A DNA stretch of 46,445 nt from Schizochytrium sp. CCTCC M209059 (Eukaryota; Sar; Bigyra; Thraustochytrida; Thraustochytriidae), in assembly GCA_000818945.1 (NCBI GenBank), contig KN805387.1, forward strand, positions 8,637 through 55,081, written 5' to 3'. This document shows, one piece after another, positions 38,393 to 46,445 of this stretch. The translations under genes and the position numbers were made by a program. A model generated the notes under the pieces. That model was not told where the DNA came from. It did no database searches and saw nothing but the letters and a program-made list of their open reading frames with translations. Positions within the stretch are counted from its first letter, which is position 1. Every line of letters begins with the position of its first letter.

Positions 38393-38553
38393 AAAGTACG
38401 TTACGTACATGTGGAAAGAAAAAAATTGATCATTTTATTTTCGCAAAAAGTCGCATTTTTGGCATTCGCATTTGTATTCATACTTGTCTTTGTCTTTGGT
38501 CGTTGCGTCCCGCGACAAAAGCAGAGGCAGCGCAGCACATATATACCTTTTGG

Positions 38554-40587
38554 CTACTTGAGACTCGTGGCAGAACCGTCGTAAATGGGCACAAAGGTGT
38601 TAAAGGCAGCCTCGCAGAACACTCCAGGGTCATTAAAACGGCGATTTTTGTTGAGTGCAGAAATTGTGCGCATCTCCTCGTCATCTAGCTGCAGAGCCAC
38701 GGCCTCGAGGTTCGAAACAATGTGATCCGGATTAGAGGACTTGAAAACGGCACATGTGCCGCGCTGCAGTGCCCAGCGCAAGACGACCTGGTGTACCGTG
38801 CTGCCGTGCTTGTCTGCAATGGCCTTGACCTGCTCGTTTTGCAGAACACTATCGTCATCCGAAGCCATGCCAATCTCCACATAACTTGCGTGGCCCAGCG
38901 GGGAAAACGCCATAACCTTGATACCCATGGAACGCGCGTACGCGACGAGATGCTCTTGGGTGTTGAGCGGGTGAAGCTCGACCTGGAGAACGGCGGGAGG
39001 GAACTTGGCATAGGCCATCATGTCACGCAGCAATTGCACAGAGAAATTGCAAACACCAATGGCGCGCGCGCGCCCGCTCACCACCTCAGCTTCCATGTAG
39101 CGCCACGTGCGTTCGATGGGAATGCGTGCGAGCTCCACGCGCGGGTTTTCGGCGTCTGGGTCATAGAACCATTCCGGTGGGTAGCGCTTTTCGAAAGGGA
39201 CAAATTTCTGTGGGATCGGAAAGTGGATCATGTACAGATCGACGTAGTCAAGTTGAAGGTCTTCGAGCGTCTTGGTCAGCGCAGCAGGCACCTTGTCACC
39301 ATGGTAGGTGTTCCAAAGTTTGGAGACCACAAAGAGGTCCTCACGGGTTACAATGCCTTCGCTGATGGCCTGGCGAATGCCGTCGCCCACCTCCTTTTCG
39401 TTGCCATAGTCACACGCACAGTCAAGGTGACGGACTCCCGCCTTGATGGCCTTGAGCACGATCTCGGCAGTCACATCCTTGGGCAGCTTCCAAAGTCCGA
39501 AACCGAGCCGTGGCATGAAGGCACCGTTGTAAAGGCGGTCAAGAACGGGCGTGCCAACGGCCTTGGCCTCGAGCTCTTTGCTGCTGGCAAAGGTGCCAGC
39601 AAGCGGGACGCGCCCCACGGATGCCAAAACACGCCGCGGTGACGAGTACGTGTTGCGCGAGTGCATTGCAACGCGATTGTCCACGATGATTGCGTCGCCC
39701 TTTTGCCAGGGTACACAGACGCGCTCGCGATGCATAAAGTCCGCGACGGCCTCGAGCGCCTCTGATTGAATGTAGGTACCATCGCCGTACATGACGGCCT
39801 TGGTCGGGTCGTTGCGGCTATCGACCCAGCCCTTGAAGGCGGCGACGATGGAGTTGAAGAACACTTTGGTGCCAGGGGATCCTGGCTCGCCACGGACGCC
39901 TGGGACAATGTTAGTCACATTACGGAGGTCTCCGTTCGGGAGCCATTCCCACTCGTGGCCCATCTCGCGCATCTTGGCCTCAGCCTCGGCCTTGTTGCTC
40001 ACGAGAAAGGTATTTTTCCACGATCGTCCGATCGCTGACGATTCGTCGTCTTCCTCGGGCATGACTCGTGCGTATTTCACGCCGAGCTCCTCGACCTTGT
40101 GCGCGGCCTCGGGGAACTTCTGCTCGAAGAAGGACCAAACTTTGCGCGAAAGGATGAGCGGCGTCTCACCGCCGCTCTCGGGCGCCACCTCGCAGTAGAA
40201 CATGACATAGTCTGGGGGATTGCTCACCTGAGCCATTTCGTGGTGAAACGGGATTGGCTCGCTCGGGGGCGACTCGTTGGCGGTAAATACGTAGTCGCCA
40301 ACAATGTTGCGGCGCACGGCGGCCCCGCCCACATACGGCATATTCTCGAGATCGAGGCTCTGGACGACCTCTCCAAAGTCTTCAGGTTTCTCGATCGCAA
40401 AGCCGCGAAGCAGCACTGCTCCGTGCTGACGTGCCAGCTCACGCACCAGGTCGCGCTGCGCCGCGATCGTCTCCGCGGGTTTGCTCTTGCTCGCCTCGGA
40501 CGCCGGTCCCAGCGTCAGCGGGAACACCTTGCCGTCCTCCATCTTGGCGGCATCGTTGGTTACCTCCACGAACCCGCTGCCCTCCAT
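38554..40587 (-). CDS. TauD/TfdA-family dioxygenase fused to an aldo-keto reductase
   Basis: A 677-residue bifunctional protein. Residues ~15-330 are a 2-oxoglutarate/Fe(II) dioxygenase of the TauD/gamma-butyrobetaine-hydroxylase fold, with iron ligands H115 and E117 (FHHEM) and H309 (DNRVAMHSR), and R318/R319 for 2-oxoglutarate. Residues ~345-677 are an NAD(P)H aldo-keto reductase, GFGLWKLP near the start, catalytic tetrad D389, Y394, K423 and H455 (MIHFP), and the cofactor-binding end (VFKSSNPDHIVSN). All catalytic residues of both halves are intact, so both are probably active. A product of the dioxygenase (an aldehyde or ketone) could be reduced by the second half; that is inference. The frame upstream of 40587 translates a repeat leader. 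Confidence 0.92.
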   Translation of the reverse strand: MEGSGFVEVTNDAAKMEDGKVFPLTLGPASEASKSKPAETIAAQRDLVRELARQHGAVLLRGFAIEKPEDFGEVVQSLDLENMPYVGGAAVRRNIVGDYVFTANESPPSEPIPFHHEMAQVSNPPDYVMFYCEVAPESGGETPLILSRKVWSFFEQKFPEAAHKVEELGVKYARVMPEEDDESSAIGRSWKNTFLVSNKAEAEAKMREMGHEWEWLPNGDLRNVTNIVPGVRGEPGSPGTKVFFNSIVAAFKGWVDSRNDPTKAVMYGDGTYIQSEALEAVADFMHRERVCVPWQKGDAIIVDNRVAMHSRNTYSSPRRVLASVGRVPLAGTFASSKELEAKAVGTPVLDRLYNGAFMPRLGFGLWKLPKDVTAEIVLKAIKAGVRHLDCACDYGNEKEVGDGIRQAISEGIVTREDLFVVSKLWNTYHGDKVPAALTKTLEDLQLDYVDLYMIHFPIPQKFVPFEKRYPPEWFYDPDAENPRVELARIPIERTWRYMEAEVVSGRARAIGVCNFSVQLLRDMMAYAKFPPAVLQVELHPLNTQEHLVAYARSMGIKVMAFSPLGHASYVEIGMASDDDSVLQNEQVKAIADKHGSTVHQVVLRWALQRGTCAVFKSSNPDHIVSNLEAVALQLDDEEMRTISALNKNRRFNDPGVFCEAAFNTFVPIYDGSATSLK

Positions 40588-41822
40588 CCTGCTCGGGCGT
40601 CTATCTGGCCTCTTCGTTCCGCTCGCTCGGTCGGTCGGTCGGTCGGTCGGGTCGGGTCGGTCAAGTGAGTGAGCGAGCGATCTCGATCGATCGAGTAATT
40701 GGGGTTTGCTCCAGCCAGCAAGCCGCACATCACATGATGCTATCCTTCTCGTGCCAGGTCAAGAGAAAAACAAAAAGGTCCCCCAAATCACCATACCATG
40801 CCATGTCACGTCATGCCATGCCAAGCCACGCCACGCCGCCACGCCACCACGCCACGCCATGTCATTCATCATCGAGCCATCCATCCCTCTGTGCGCGTCG
40901 CGGCGATTTTCGCACATCGCTGCGCAAATGTGCATCGCAAAGAAGAGCTCGCTCGATCTCCGCCCGGTCTGGCCCGCTCGGCGCGGCAGGCTGGCACGAT
41001 GGCGCGACCGCTCCTGACGCCTGGCACGATGGCTGCGCTGCCTCCCCTTTCCTTCCTTCCTTCCTTCTCTTCCTTGCTTCCTTCGTTTGCTTCCGCAACG
41101 TTCTCGCGAGCACCGCCCGCAGAAGGTGTGCGCGTTCTCGCTCTCGCTCTCCGAGTCGTCCTCGTTGTTGGCGACCAAATCCGAGTCAAGCAGGGTCGCA
41201 GGATCCAAGCCCGAGGCAGCCTTGCAGGCAGCAGCCGGACCCGGACGGCGCGAAGGCAGCAAGAGCGGCTGCAGCGGCTGCAGGGGACGCATGCAGCACG
41301 CAGTCAAGGCGCAAGGCGGGTTTGGGCCTCGTCGCGATGCTCTGACGCGCGAATACCCTAGCCAAGATGCCTGCAGCAAGCGACCGAGCTTCGAAGACCT
41401 CTTACAACTCGAACAACGGGGCCCGCCCCGCCTTCCCGCTCACGCTCCTCGTCCCGTTCGGCCCGGAACCAGACTGGGATGCGGCGCCAGGCACGGCAAC
41501 GCTGCGCCCAGCGCGGCAACGCTGCGCACGGACAACGACTCGAGTGCAAGCGCAAGTGCGGGTTAATCTGCACTTGGCTGAAAGGCTGTCTCGCCTCAAA
41601 GCAAGGCCTAGGAGTAGTAGTAAATGAGCGCAGATCGCGATCATCGCGCCCCGGTCGCGCCCCGGTCGCGGCTCCTTGGCGCGCGCGCGAGGCGGGGAGC
41701 GCGGGCGGGAGGCTCAGCCGCGAGGCGCTCCGACGCGACACGGCGCGACACGGCGCGACGCGCCTGCCCAGGGGCCGCACAGCGCGCCGCAGCAGAGCTC
41801 TCGGCGCGGAGGCAGCGGCGAG
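40588..41822. promoter_or_regulatory. Divergent upstream region between the fusion enzyme and XPB genes
   Basis: 1.2 kb rich in simple repeats: (GGTC)n at 40629-40660, a catgcca/cacgcc imperfect tract at 40797-40860 and (TTCC)n at 41052-41080. Frames here are repeat translations. Confidence 0.45.
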
Positions 41823-44348
41823 ATGGGGCCCAAGCAGGCCGACCTGCTGCAGGCCGCCCTCGCGGAGGCGGAGAATGTGGCGCTGCAGGAGAACAACTAC
41901 CTGGGCGAGGACTTTGTGACAGAGGATTATGACGACAAGCTGGACAAGTCGGCGTCCGCAAAGATTGCCGACCGCGCACGCAAAAACACGAGCGTGCTGG
42001 CCTCTGGCGTCGACTTTCGCAAAATCATGCAGCTCAAGGAGGGTCACGAATCGCGCCCCATCTGGGTCGCACCCACGGGCCAAATCTATCTCGAGGCATC
42101 GAGCCCTTATTTTGCACTCGCCACAGACTTTCTCGTCGCCATCGCCGAGCCCGAGTCGCGCCCAGAGCTCATTCACCACTACAAGTTGACCCCGTACTCG
42201 CTGTATGCCGCCGTCTCGGTGAATCTCGACACGGAGACCATTTTGAGGACTCTCGAACGTCTCAGCAAGGTCCCAATTCCTCCCGAAGTGGACACCTTCG
42301 TCCGCCGCTGTACCGCGTCTCATGGCAAGGCCAAGCTCGTGCTCAAGCGCAACCGTCTTTACGTGGAGAGTCCGTACCCGGAAGTGCTCAAGAAACTACT
42401 AGAGATTCGAGCGATTCGACAGGCCCAAGATCAGTCCATCGATGCGCGTCTGCGGCGTCTCGAGGCCCGCAGAATGGGCCAAGAGGCCGAGGGCGTCGGC
42501 CCGGGTCAAAGCGCCAACAGCGTTGTCCAATCCAACGACGTGCGTCTTCTCGAGTCTGCCGCCGTCCAGGAGGATCGAGCCGCGCAGGCTACAGACTTTG
42601 AAGAGCTTGACAAGTTGCTGGAGCGCCGAATTGAGAACATTGACGACATTGCCGACGACGATGAGGAGGATGGCGGCATCGGTGCCAATGACGCAACGGC
42701 CATGGCCATGAACGATGGTGGCGGTAGTGGCAAAAAACGATCTGCAGCCGAGGCCGGCATGAAGGATGTCAAGAGTGAACCCAGCGCCCAGCGAAAGGTT
42801 CTGAGCTTTGAAATCAGACCCGAGTACATTGAACAGGTCAAGGAGGCCGCGATGATGGCCGATTATCCACTTATGGAAGAGTACGACTTCAAGCGTGACT
42901 CGCGTAACCCTGACCTTCCCATCAATCTCCGCGCATCAACTCGCGTGCGCGCGTACCAGGAAAAGAGTCTCGCCAAAATGTTTGGTAACGGACGCGCGCG
43001 CTCGGGCATCATCGTTCTGCCCTGTGGTGCCGGCAAGACCCTTACGGGCATCACCGCGGCGTGCACAGTCAAGAAGAGCTGCATCATCTTTTGCATCAAC
43101 TCAGTCGGCGTGGAACAGTGGATTCGCTCAATTAAAATGTTCACCACCCTCAAGGACGAGCACATTCGCCGATTCACCAGTCTCTCCAAGGATGACTTAC
43201 ACGAGTCCGGCGCCACGGTGCTCGTGACGACGTACAATATGATGTCCTACAGCAAGGGGCGATCTGCGGACGGTGAGCGCGTCATGCAGCAGGTGAAAAA
43301 TACCGAGTGGGGCCTCATCATCATGGATGAAGTGCACGTTGTTCCTGCGAAAATGTTTCGCATGGCGCTGCGCCACGTCAAATCCCACTGCAAGCTGGGA
43401 CTCACCGCCACGCTTGTGCGCGAGGACGGTCTCATTGACGATCTAAACTTTCTCATTGGCCCCAAACTCTACGAGGCCAACTGGCAGGCCCTCACAGAGC
43501 AAGGTTTCTTGGCCAAGGTGCTGTGCGCCGAGGTATGGTGCCCCATGACACCCGAGTTTTTCGAAGAATACCTCCGCCCCGATACACCCGCCAAACGCAA
43601 GCAGCTATTGTACGTCATGAACCCCAACAAGTTCGCCATTTGCCAGATGCTGCTGCGCTACCACGTGGAAAAGAAGGACAAGGTGCTTGTCTTTTCTGAC
43701 GACATTCCTGCCATTTTGCGCTATAGTACGTACTTGCGCATCCATCATCTGTACGGTGATACGACGCAGTGGGAGCGAGAGCGCTTGCTGCGCCGTTTTC
43801 GCGGTGGCAAAAATATGCTTGAAGGCGAGAAGGAAATCAATGTCCTGGTCATCTCACAGGTCGGTGACGTGGGTATTGACTTGCCGCAGGCCAATGTCAT
43901 CATCCAAGTGTCCTCTCATTTTGGCTCGCGTCGTCAGGAGGCGCAGCGCCTTGGCCGTATTCTGCGGCCCAAGCCCGGCGAGGACTTCAACGTGGGCTGG
44001 AACGCCTTCTTTTACACTCTCATTTCCATGGACACCTCGGAAATGTACTTTTCCAACAAGCGTCAGCAATACCTTGTCGATCAAGGCTACACGTTTAAAG
44101 TCATTCGCAACATCAAGGAGATTGCCCGTGCGAGCGGAATACCGTACGAAGAGCTTCCGATCGAAAAGCAGCGGGAAATTCAGCGCGATTTGCGCGCCAA
44201 CAAGGTGTCTGAAGCGCTCTTCGAAAAGAGTCTTGAAATCGCGAATCGCCAGGCTGCCGCGAAGAGTCGCAAGGCTGCCGCAGGCCGGATTGCGCCGACC
44301 AACAAGCTTATGCGCAGCGTGCTGCGCAAGACGGGGCGTCTCAAGTAG
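41823..44348 (+). CDS. ERCC3: XPB/ERCC3/RAD25, TFIIH DNA helicase-translocase
   Basis: The 841-residue ATP-dependent translocase of TFIIH, needed to melt promoters for RNA polymerase II and to open DNA in nucleotide excision repair. The damage-recognition N-terminal domain has PIWVAPTGQIYLEASSPYF. Helicase 1 carries Walker A LPCGAGKT, the DEVH box (LIIMDEVH), then TAT(L) and the RED motif (VREDGLID). The block YVMNPNKFAICQ precedes helicase 2 with SRRQEAQRLGRILR. The C-terminal end is like human XPB through FLVDQGY-type VDQGYTFKVI. Length is near the usual ~780-840. An acidic, disordered insertion lies at about 270-320. The ATG at 41823 was chosen because it starts XPB-like sequence; longer upstream frames are GC artefacts. 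No intron. Confidence 0.97.
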   Translation: MGPKQADLLQAALAEAENVALQENNYLGEDFVTEDYDDKLDKSASAKIADRARKNTSVLASGVDFRKIMQLKEGHESRPIWVAPTGQIYLEASSPYFALATDFLVAIAEPESRPELIHHYKLTPYSLYAAVSVNLDTETILRTLERLSKVPIPPEVDTFVRRCTASHGKAKLVLKRNRLYVESPYPEVLKKLLEIRAIRQAQDQSIDARLRRLEARRMGQEAEGVGPGQSANSVVQSNDVRLLESAAVQEDRAAQATDFEELDKLLERRIENIDDIADDDEEDGGIGANDATAMAMNDGGGSGKKRSAAEAGMKDVKSEPSAQRKVLSFEIRPEYIEQVKEAAMMADYPLMEEYDFKRDSRNPDLPINLRASTRVRAYQEKSLAKMFGNGRARSGIIVLPCGAGKTLTGITAACTVKKSCIIFCINSVGVEQWIRSIKMFTTLKDEHIRRFTSLSKDDLHESGATVLVTTYNMMSYSKGRSADGERVMQQVKNTEWGLIIMDEVHVVPAKMFRMALRHVKSHCKLGLTATLVREDGLIDDLNFLIGPKLYEANWQALTEQGFLAKVLCAEVWCPMTPEFFEEYLRPDTPAKRKQLLYVMNPNKFAICQMLLRYHVEKKDKVLVFSDDIPAILRYSTYLRIHHLYGDTTQWERERLLRRFRGGKNMLEGEKEINVLVISQVGDVGIDLPQANVIIQVSSHFGSRRQEAQRLGRILRPKPGEDFNVGWNAFFYTLISMDTSEMYFSNKRQQYLVDQGYTFKVIRNIKEIARASGIPYEELPIEKQREIQRDLRANKVSEALFEKSLEIANRQAAAKSRKAAAGRIAPTNKLMRSVLRKTGRLK

Positions 44349-44871
44349 TCAGATCCTTTTTTTCCTACCTTTTGCCATGTGCCAGCGGTTTCTGCATCGC
44401 GCGCGTGGCGTCAGCAAGCTTTTGTGTTCAGATATACCATCTATCTAAAAAGCCAGATACACTTGTATTTTTGTATTGATCGATTGACTGACTGGCTGTT
44501 TGACTGACTGACTGGCTGTTTGACTGACTGACTGGCTGTTTGACTGGCTGTTTGACTGACTGACTGACACACCGTCTTTGATCCTTTTTCTTTTTTCCCC
44601 ATTTCTTGTCTCCGGAATCGTTTCCCTTTCGCAATCAGTGCCACGTGCGCCTTCTTGGAAATCGCGCACAGAGGAGACCTTTGGGGTCTTTGCCGCGTGC
44701 ATTCGTAGCTAAAAAACACAGAATGGAAATCGACGAAACAGAAAGCTATCGATGATTGGTTCAAAGTGTCTGTCTGTGGGTCTGGCGAAAAAATAAAATC
44801 ATCCTACCTCACTATACCCTCACGAATACCCAACCTTACTCCCACCTTCCCCTGGTAATGCCTACGTCCCG
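44349..44871. other. Convergent intergenic region with TGACTGACTGGCTGTT repeats
   Basis: 3' flanks of XPB (+) and the SET gene (-). A 16-bp-type tandem repeat (gactgactggctgttt, 44480-44568) explains Ser/Gln-rich minus-strand frames there. No gene. Confidence 0.6.
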
Positions 44872-45996
44872 CTAGTGTGTGGCTCCAACATTCGCCGGAT
44901 CATCTCTGACGCTGCAGCCGCAGTCAACCTTACACTTGAAACCATAGTTCCAAGAAAGAAACTTTTGCAGCTGGTCCTGATTAAGACCTCGCGAGCCCGC
45001 ATAATGGAAGGTGAGCTCGTCCCCGGAGGCGAGGTCTCTGCGTGGTACAAGATAAGCCATGGCGCCGTCAAAGCTAAGATCAACACTTGGGTCACAAGAG
45101 TGATTGGCAAAGCTAAGCGTAGGATACAGCGCCGACGTTTCAGGCGAGCGCAGCGAATTTACATGCAAGACGGACATGCATTGCATGTAAAGTGCTTTGG
45201 CCCCGCCAAAATCGTGGTCCTCCGGCGCAGCGCTCCATAGGGGTGAGAGATCCAGAGGAATTTTAGCGCGCCCGCATACAGCCTCCAAAGTTGTGCGAGC
45301 CTTTTCCCAGTCTGCCTCCCATGCTGTCTCTGCTCCCTTGCCGAGCTCAGGACGCATGAGCGCATACATCAAAGTCGCGCTATTTCCAATCTCCATGACC
45401 CATTCCTCTACGATGCAGCGCAGCAAGATGGACTGTGCAATCACTGGGAACCGATTGGGTTCCGTTCCGCCGAGCACGCCAGCCCTTGCATTCTCATCAT
45501 GCAACACTCTCAGCGCATTGTGCAGCGTTTGTTCTAAATGAGTGACTTGCGGGTTGGACCCATTGCAATAGACACACTCCAGGCGCGTGTCTTTTGCAAA
45601 GCACGAGGGGCAAACCTCGACGCGCACGTCGGCGCGAGCATCAGCATGAAAGGTGCGTCGCTTTTTCCCTTTGTTCTTGTTTTTGCTGTTGGCCCCAGCT
45701 TTCCGAGGGCGATGCGTGAACACCTGCGGTTTGTTCTCCTCACTTCCCCCAGCCGCATCTGTGGCCAGCCTTGGGGTCCACCGAGGTGCTCGCCGTGCAG
45801 CCTGCGCCAGCAAGTCTGGCGAGACGGGTGCCGCTCCGAGCGGCGGCAACGGGCCGATGGGGGCGCCTTTCTTGAATGGAATTTGCACAAAAAGCCCACG
45901 GCCGCCACCAACCTTGGCCACCTCCTTAATCGTGAGCACGCTCGGGCACGCCAGCTGCGACAAGAGCTCCAGCGAGAGGCCCTGGACGCCACTCAT
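44872..45996 (-). CDS. SET-domain protein methyltransferase with partial MYND-like finger
   Basis: A 374-residue lysine methyltransferase of the SMYD/split-SET kind. The SET domain starts with GGGRGLFVQIPFKKG (30-44), is interrupted by a long insertion, and resumes with TLSFANHSCDPSVD, NHSC at 298-301, and DELTFHY; a post-SET Cys cluster CKVDCGC follows. The insertion contains C129-x2-C132-x8-C141-x2-C144, the first half of a MYND zinc finger; the second half is missing. A basic linker with KNKNKGKKRR precedes it. Histone or non-histone substrate is not clear. The start at 45996 has SET-like sequence right after it; the longer frame to 46188 encodes Arg- and Gln-rich low-complexity sequence and was rejected. 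Confidence 0.87.
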   Translation of the reverse strand: MSGVQGLSLELLSQLACPSVLTIKEVAKVGGGRGLFVQIPFKKGAPIGPLPPLGAAPVSPDLLAQAARRAPRWTPRLATDAAGGSEENKPQVFTHRPRKAGANSKNKNKGKKRRTFHADARADVRVEVCPSCFAKDTRLECVYCNGSNPQVTHLEQTLHNALRVLHDENARAGVLGGTEPNRFPVIAQSILLRCIVEEWVMEIGNSATLMYALMRPELGKGAETAWEADWEKARTTLEAVCGRAKIPLDLSPLWSAAPEDHDFGGAKALYMQCMSVLHVNSLRSPETSALYPTLSFANHSCDPSVDLSFDGAMAYLVPRRDLASGDELTFHYAGSRGLNQDQLQKFLSWNYGFKCKVDCGCSVRDDPANVGATH

Positions 45997-46445
45997 GGTA
46001 TCGTGCCGCTGCTGCTGCTCCTGCTGCTGCCGCCGCCGCTGCTGCTGCTGCCTTCGACGCAACGTCGCAGACGCCTTTCCCGCCGCGTTCCCGCCTCGCG
46101 CCCCTCTCCGTCTCCGCCGCCGCGCGCCTCGCTGCTCGCGTCGCTTTCCCGTCGCTGGCCGCTCTGCTCGATCTCGCTTTGCTCGCAAGTCGAGTCGCGT
46201 CCCTCCTCAGAAAACAACAACAACAACAAGAAGGGGAAGAAGGCGGAGAAAGGGGGAAAGCAGAAGAAGCGGAAAAAGATGCGAGACGAGGGACCCGCGA
46301 GCAGAGCCCGAACTGGAGGGTATAACCACCGCGGCGCGACCCCGGCGCAGCCCGCGGCGGTGCGGAGCGGTGCGGCGTGGCGTGGCGTGGCGTGGCGCGG
46401 CGCGGCGCGGCGCGGCGTGGCGGGGGGGCGGGGGCGGACTACGGT
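45997..46445. promoter_or_regulatory. Upstream region of SET gene, (GTGGC)n/(GCGGC)n repeats at window end
   Basis: Contains (CTG)n at 46003-46060 (the leader of the SET gene), (AAC)n at 46212-46230 and tandem gtggc/gcggc units at 46372-46425. No gene. Confidence 0.5.

Noticed and set aside
44441..44764. Ser/Gln/Val-rich minus-strand ORFs
   Set aside because: Explained by the gactgactggctgttt tandem repeat.

Overview
The window is nuclear DNA from a GC-rich, intron-poor eukaryote. Kinesin-1, XPB/TFIIH, an APC/C subunit, a SET-domain protein and a tRNA with an intron after base 37 exclude a prokaryote. DNAAF1/LRRC50 shows that the organism builds dynein-driven motile flagella. Compact, mostly single-exon genes, head-to-head gene pairs, abundant microsatellites and a bacterial-type Fe-S serine dehydratase suggest a stramenopile protist such as a thraustochytrid. 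That placement is an inference; nothing here fixes the species.

Layout: (1) About 1-3550 is a repeat graveyard with at least three decayed copies of an element that once encoded a Cys-rich, zinc-knuckle-like protein on the minus strand, possibly a Helitron-type transposon remnant; about 3551-4338 holds no convincing gene. (2) 4339-8787: a cytochrome P450 (-) head to head with a mitochondrial-type L-serine dehydratase (+). (3) 8788-12229: a tandem duplication, an intron-containing tRNA (probably Val-UAC), a Nudix hydrolase of the NADH-pyrophosphatase family and a double-GYF protein. (4) 12732-20162: kinesin-1 and a low-complexity protein (both -), then a 2-hydroxyacid dehydrogenase (+), separated by a ~173-bp (GCAC)n tract. 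(5) 20655-26442: nuclear gene for mitoribosomal protein bL36m, a 1093-aa coiled-coil protein (-) and an EF-hand-like coiled-coil protein (+). (6) 26653-33339: a 1559-aa TIR-NACHT-WD40 protein (-) head to head with a two-exon APC15-like gene (+). (7) 33634-35698: a methyltransferase (-) head to head with an alpha/beta hydrolase (+). (8) 36893-45996: DNAAF1 (+), a TauD-dioxygenase/aldo-keto-reductase fusion (-), XPB helicase (+) and a SET-domain methyltransferase (-).

Most genes are unrelated housekeeping functions placed by chance. The most distinctive items are the TIR-NACHT-WD40 protein, which has the architecture of an innate-immune or cell-death STAND sensor with a candidate NADase glutamate; the dioxygenase-reductase fusion; and several enzymes that keep their catalytic core but have lost or altered a family hallmark (Nudix without zinc ribbon, alpha/beta hydrolase with an abnormal nucleophile elbow and an acidic insertion, SET protein with half a MYND finger).
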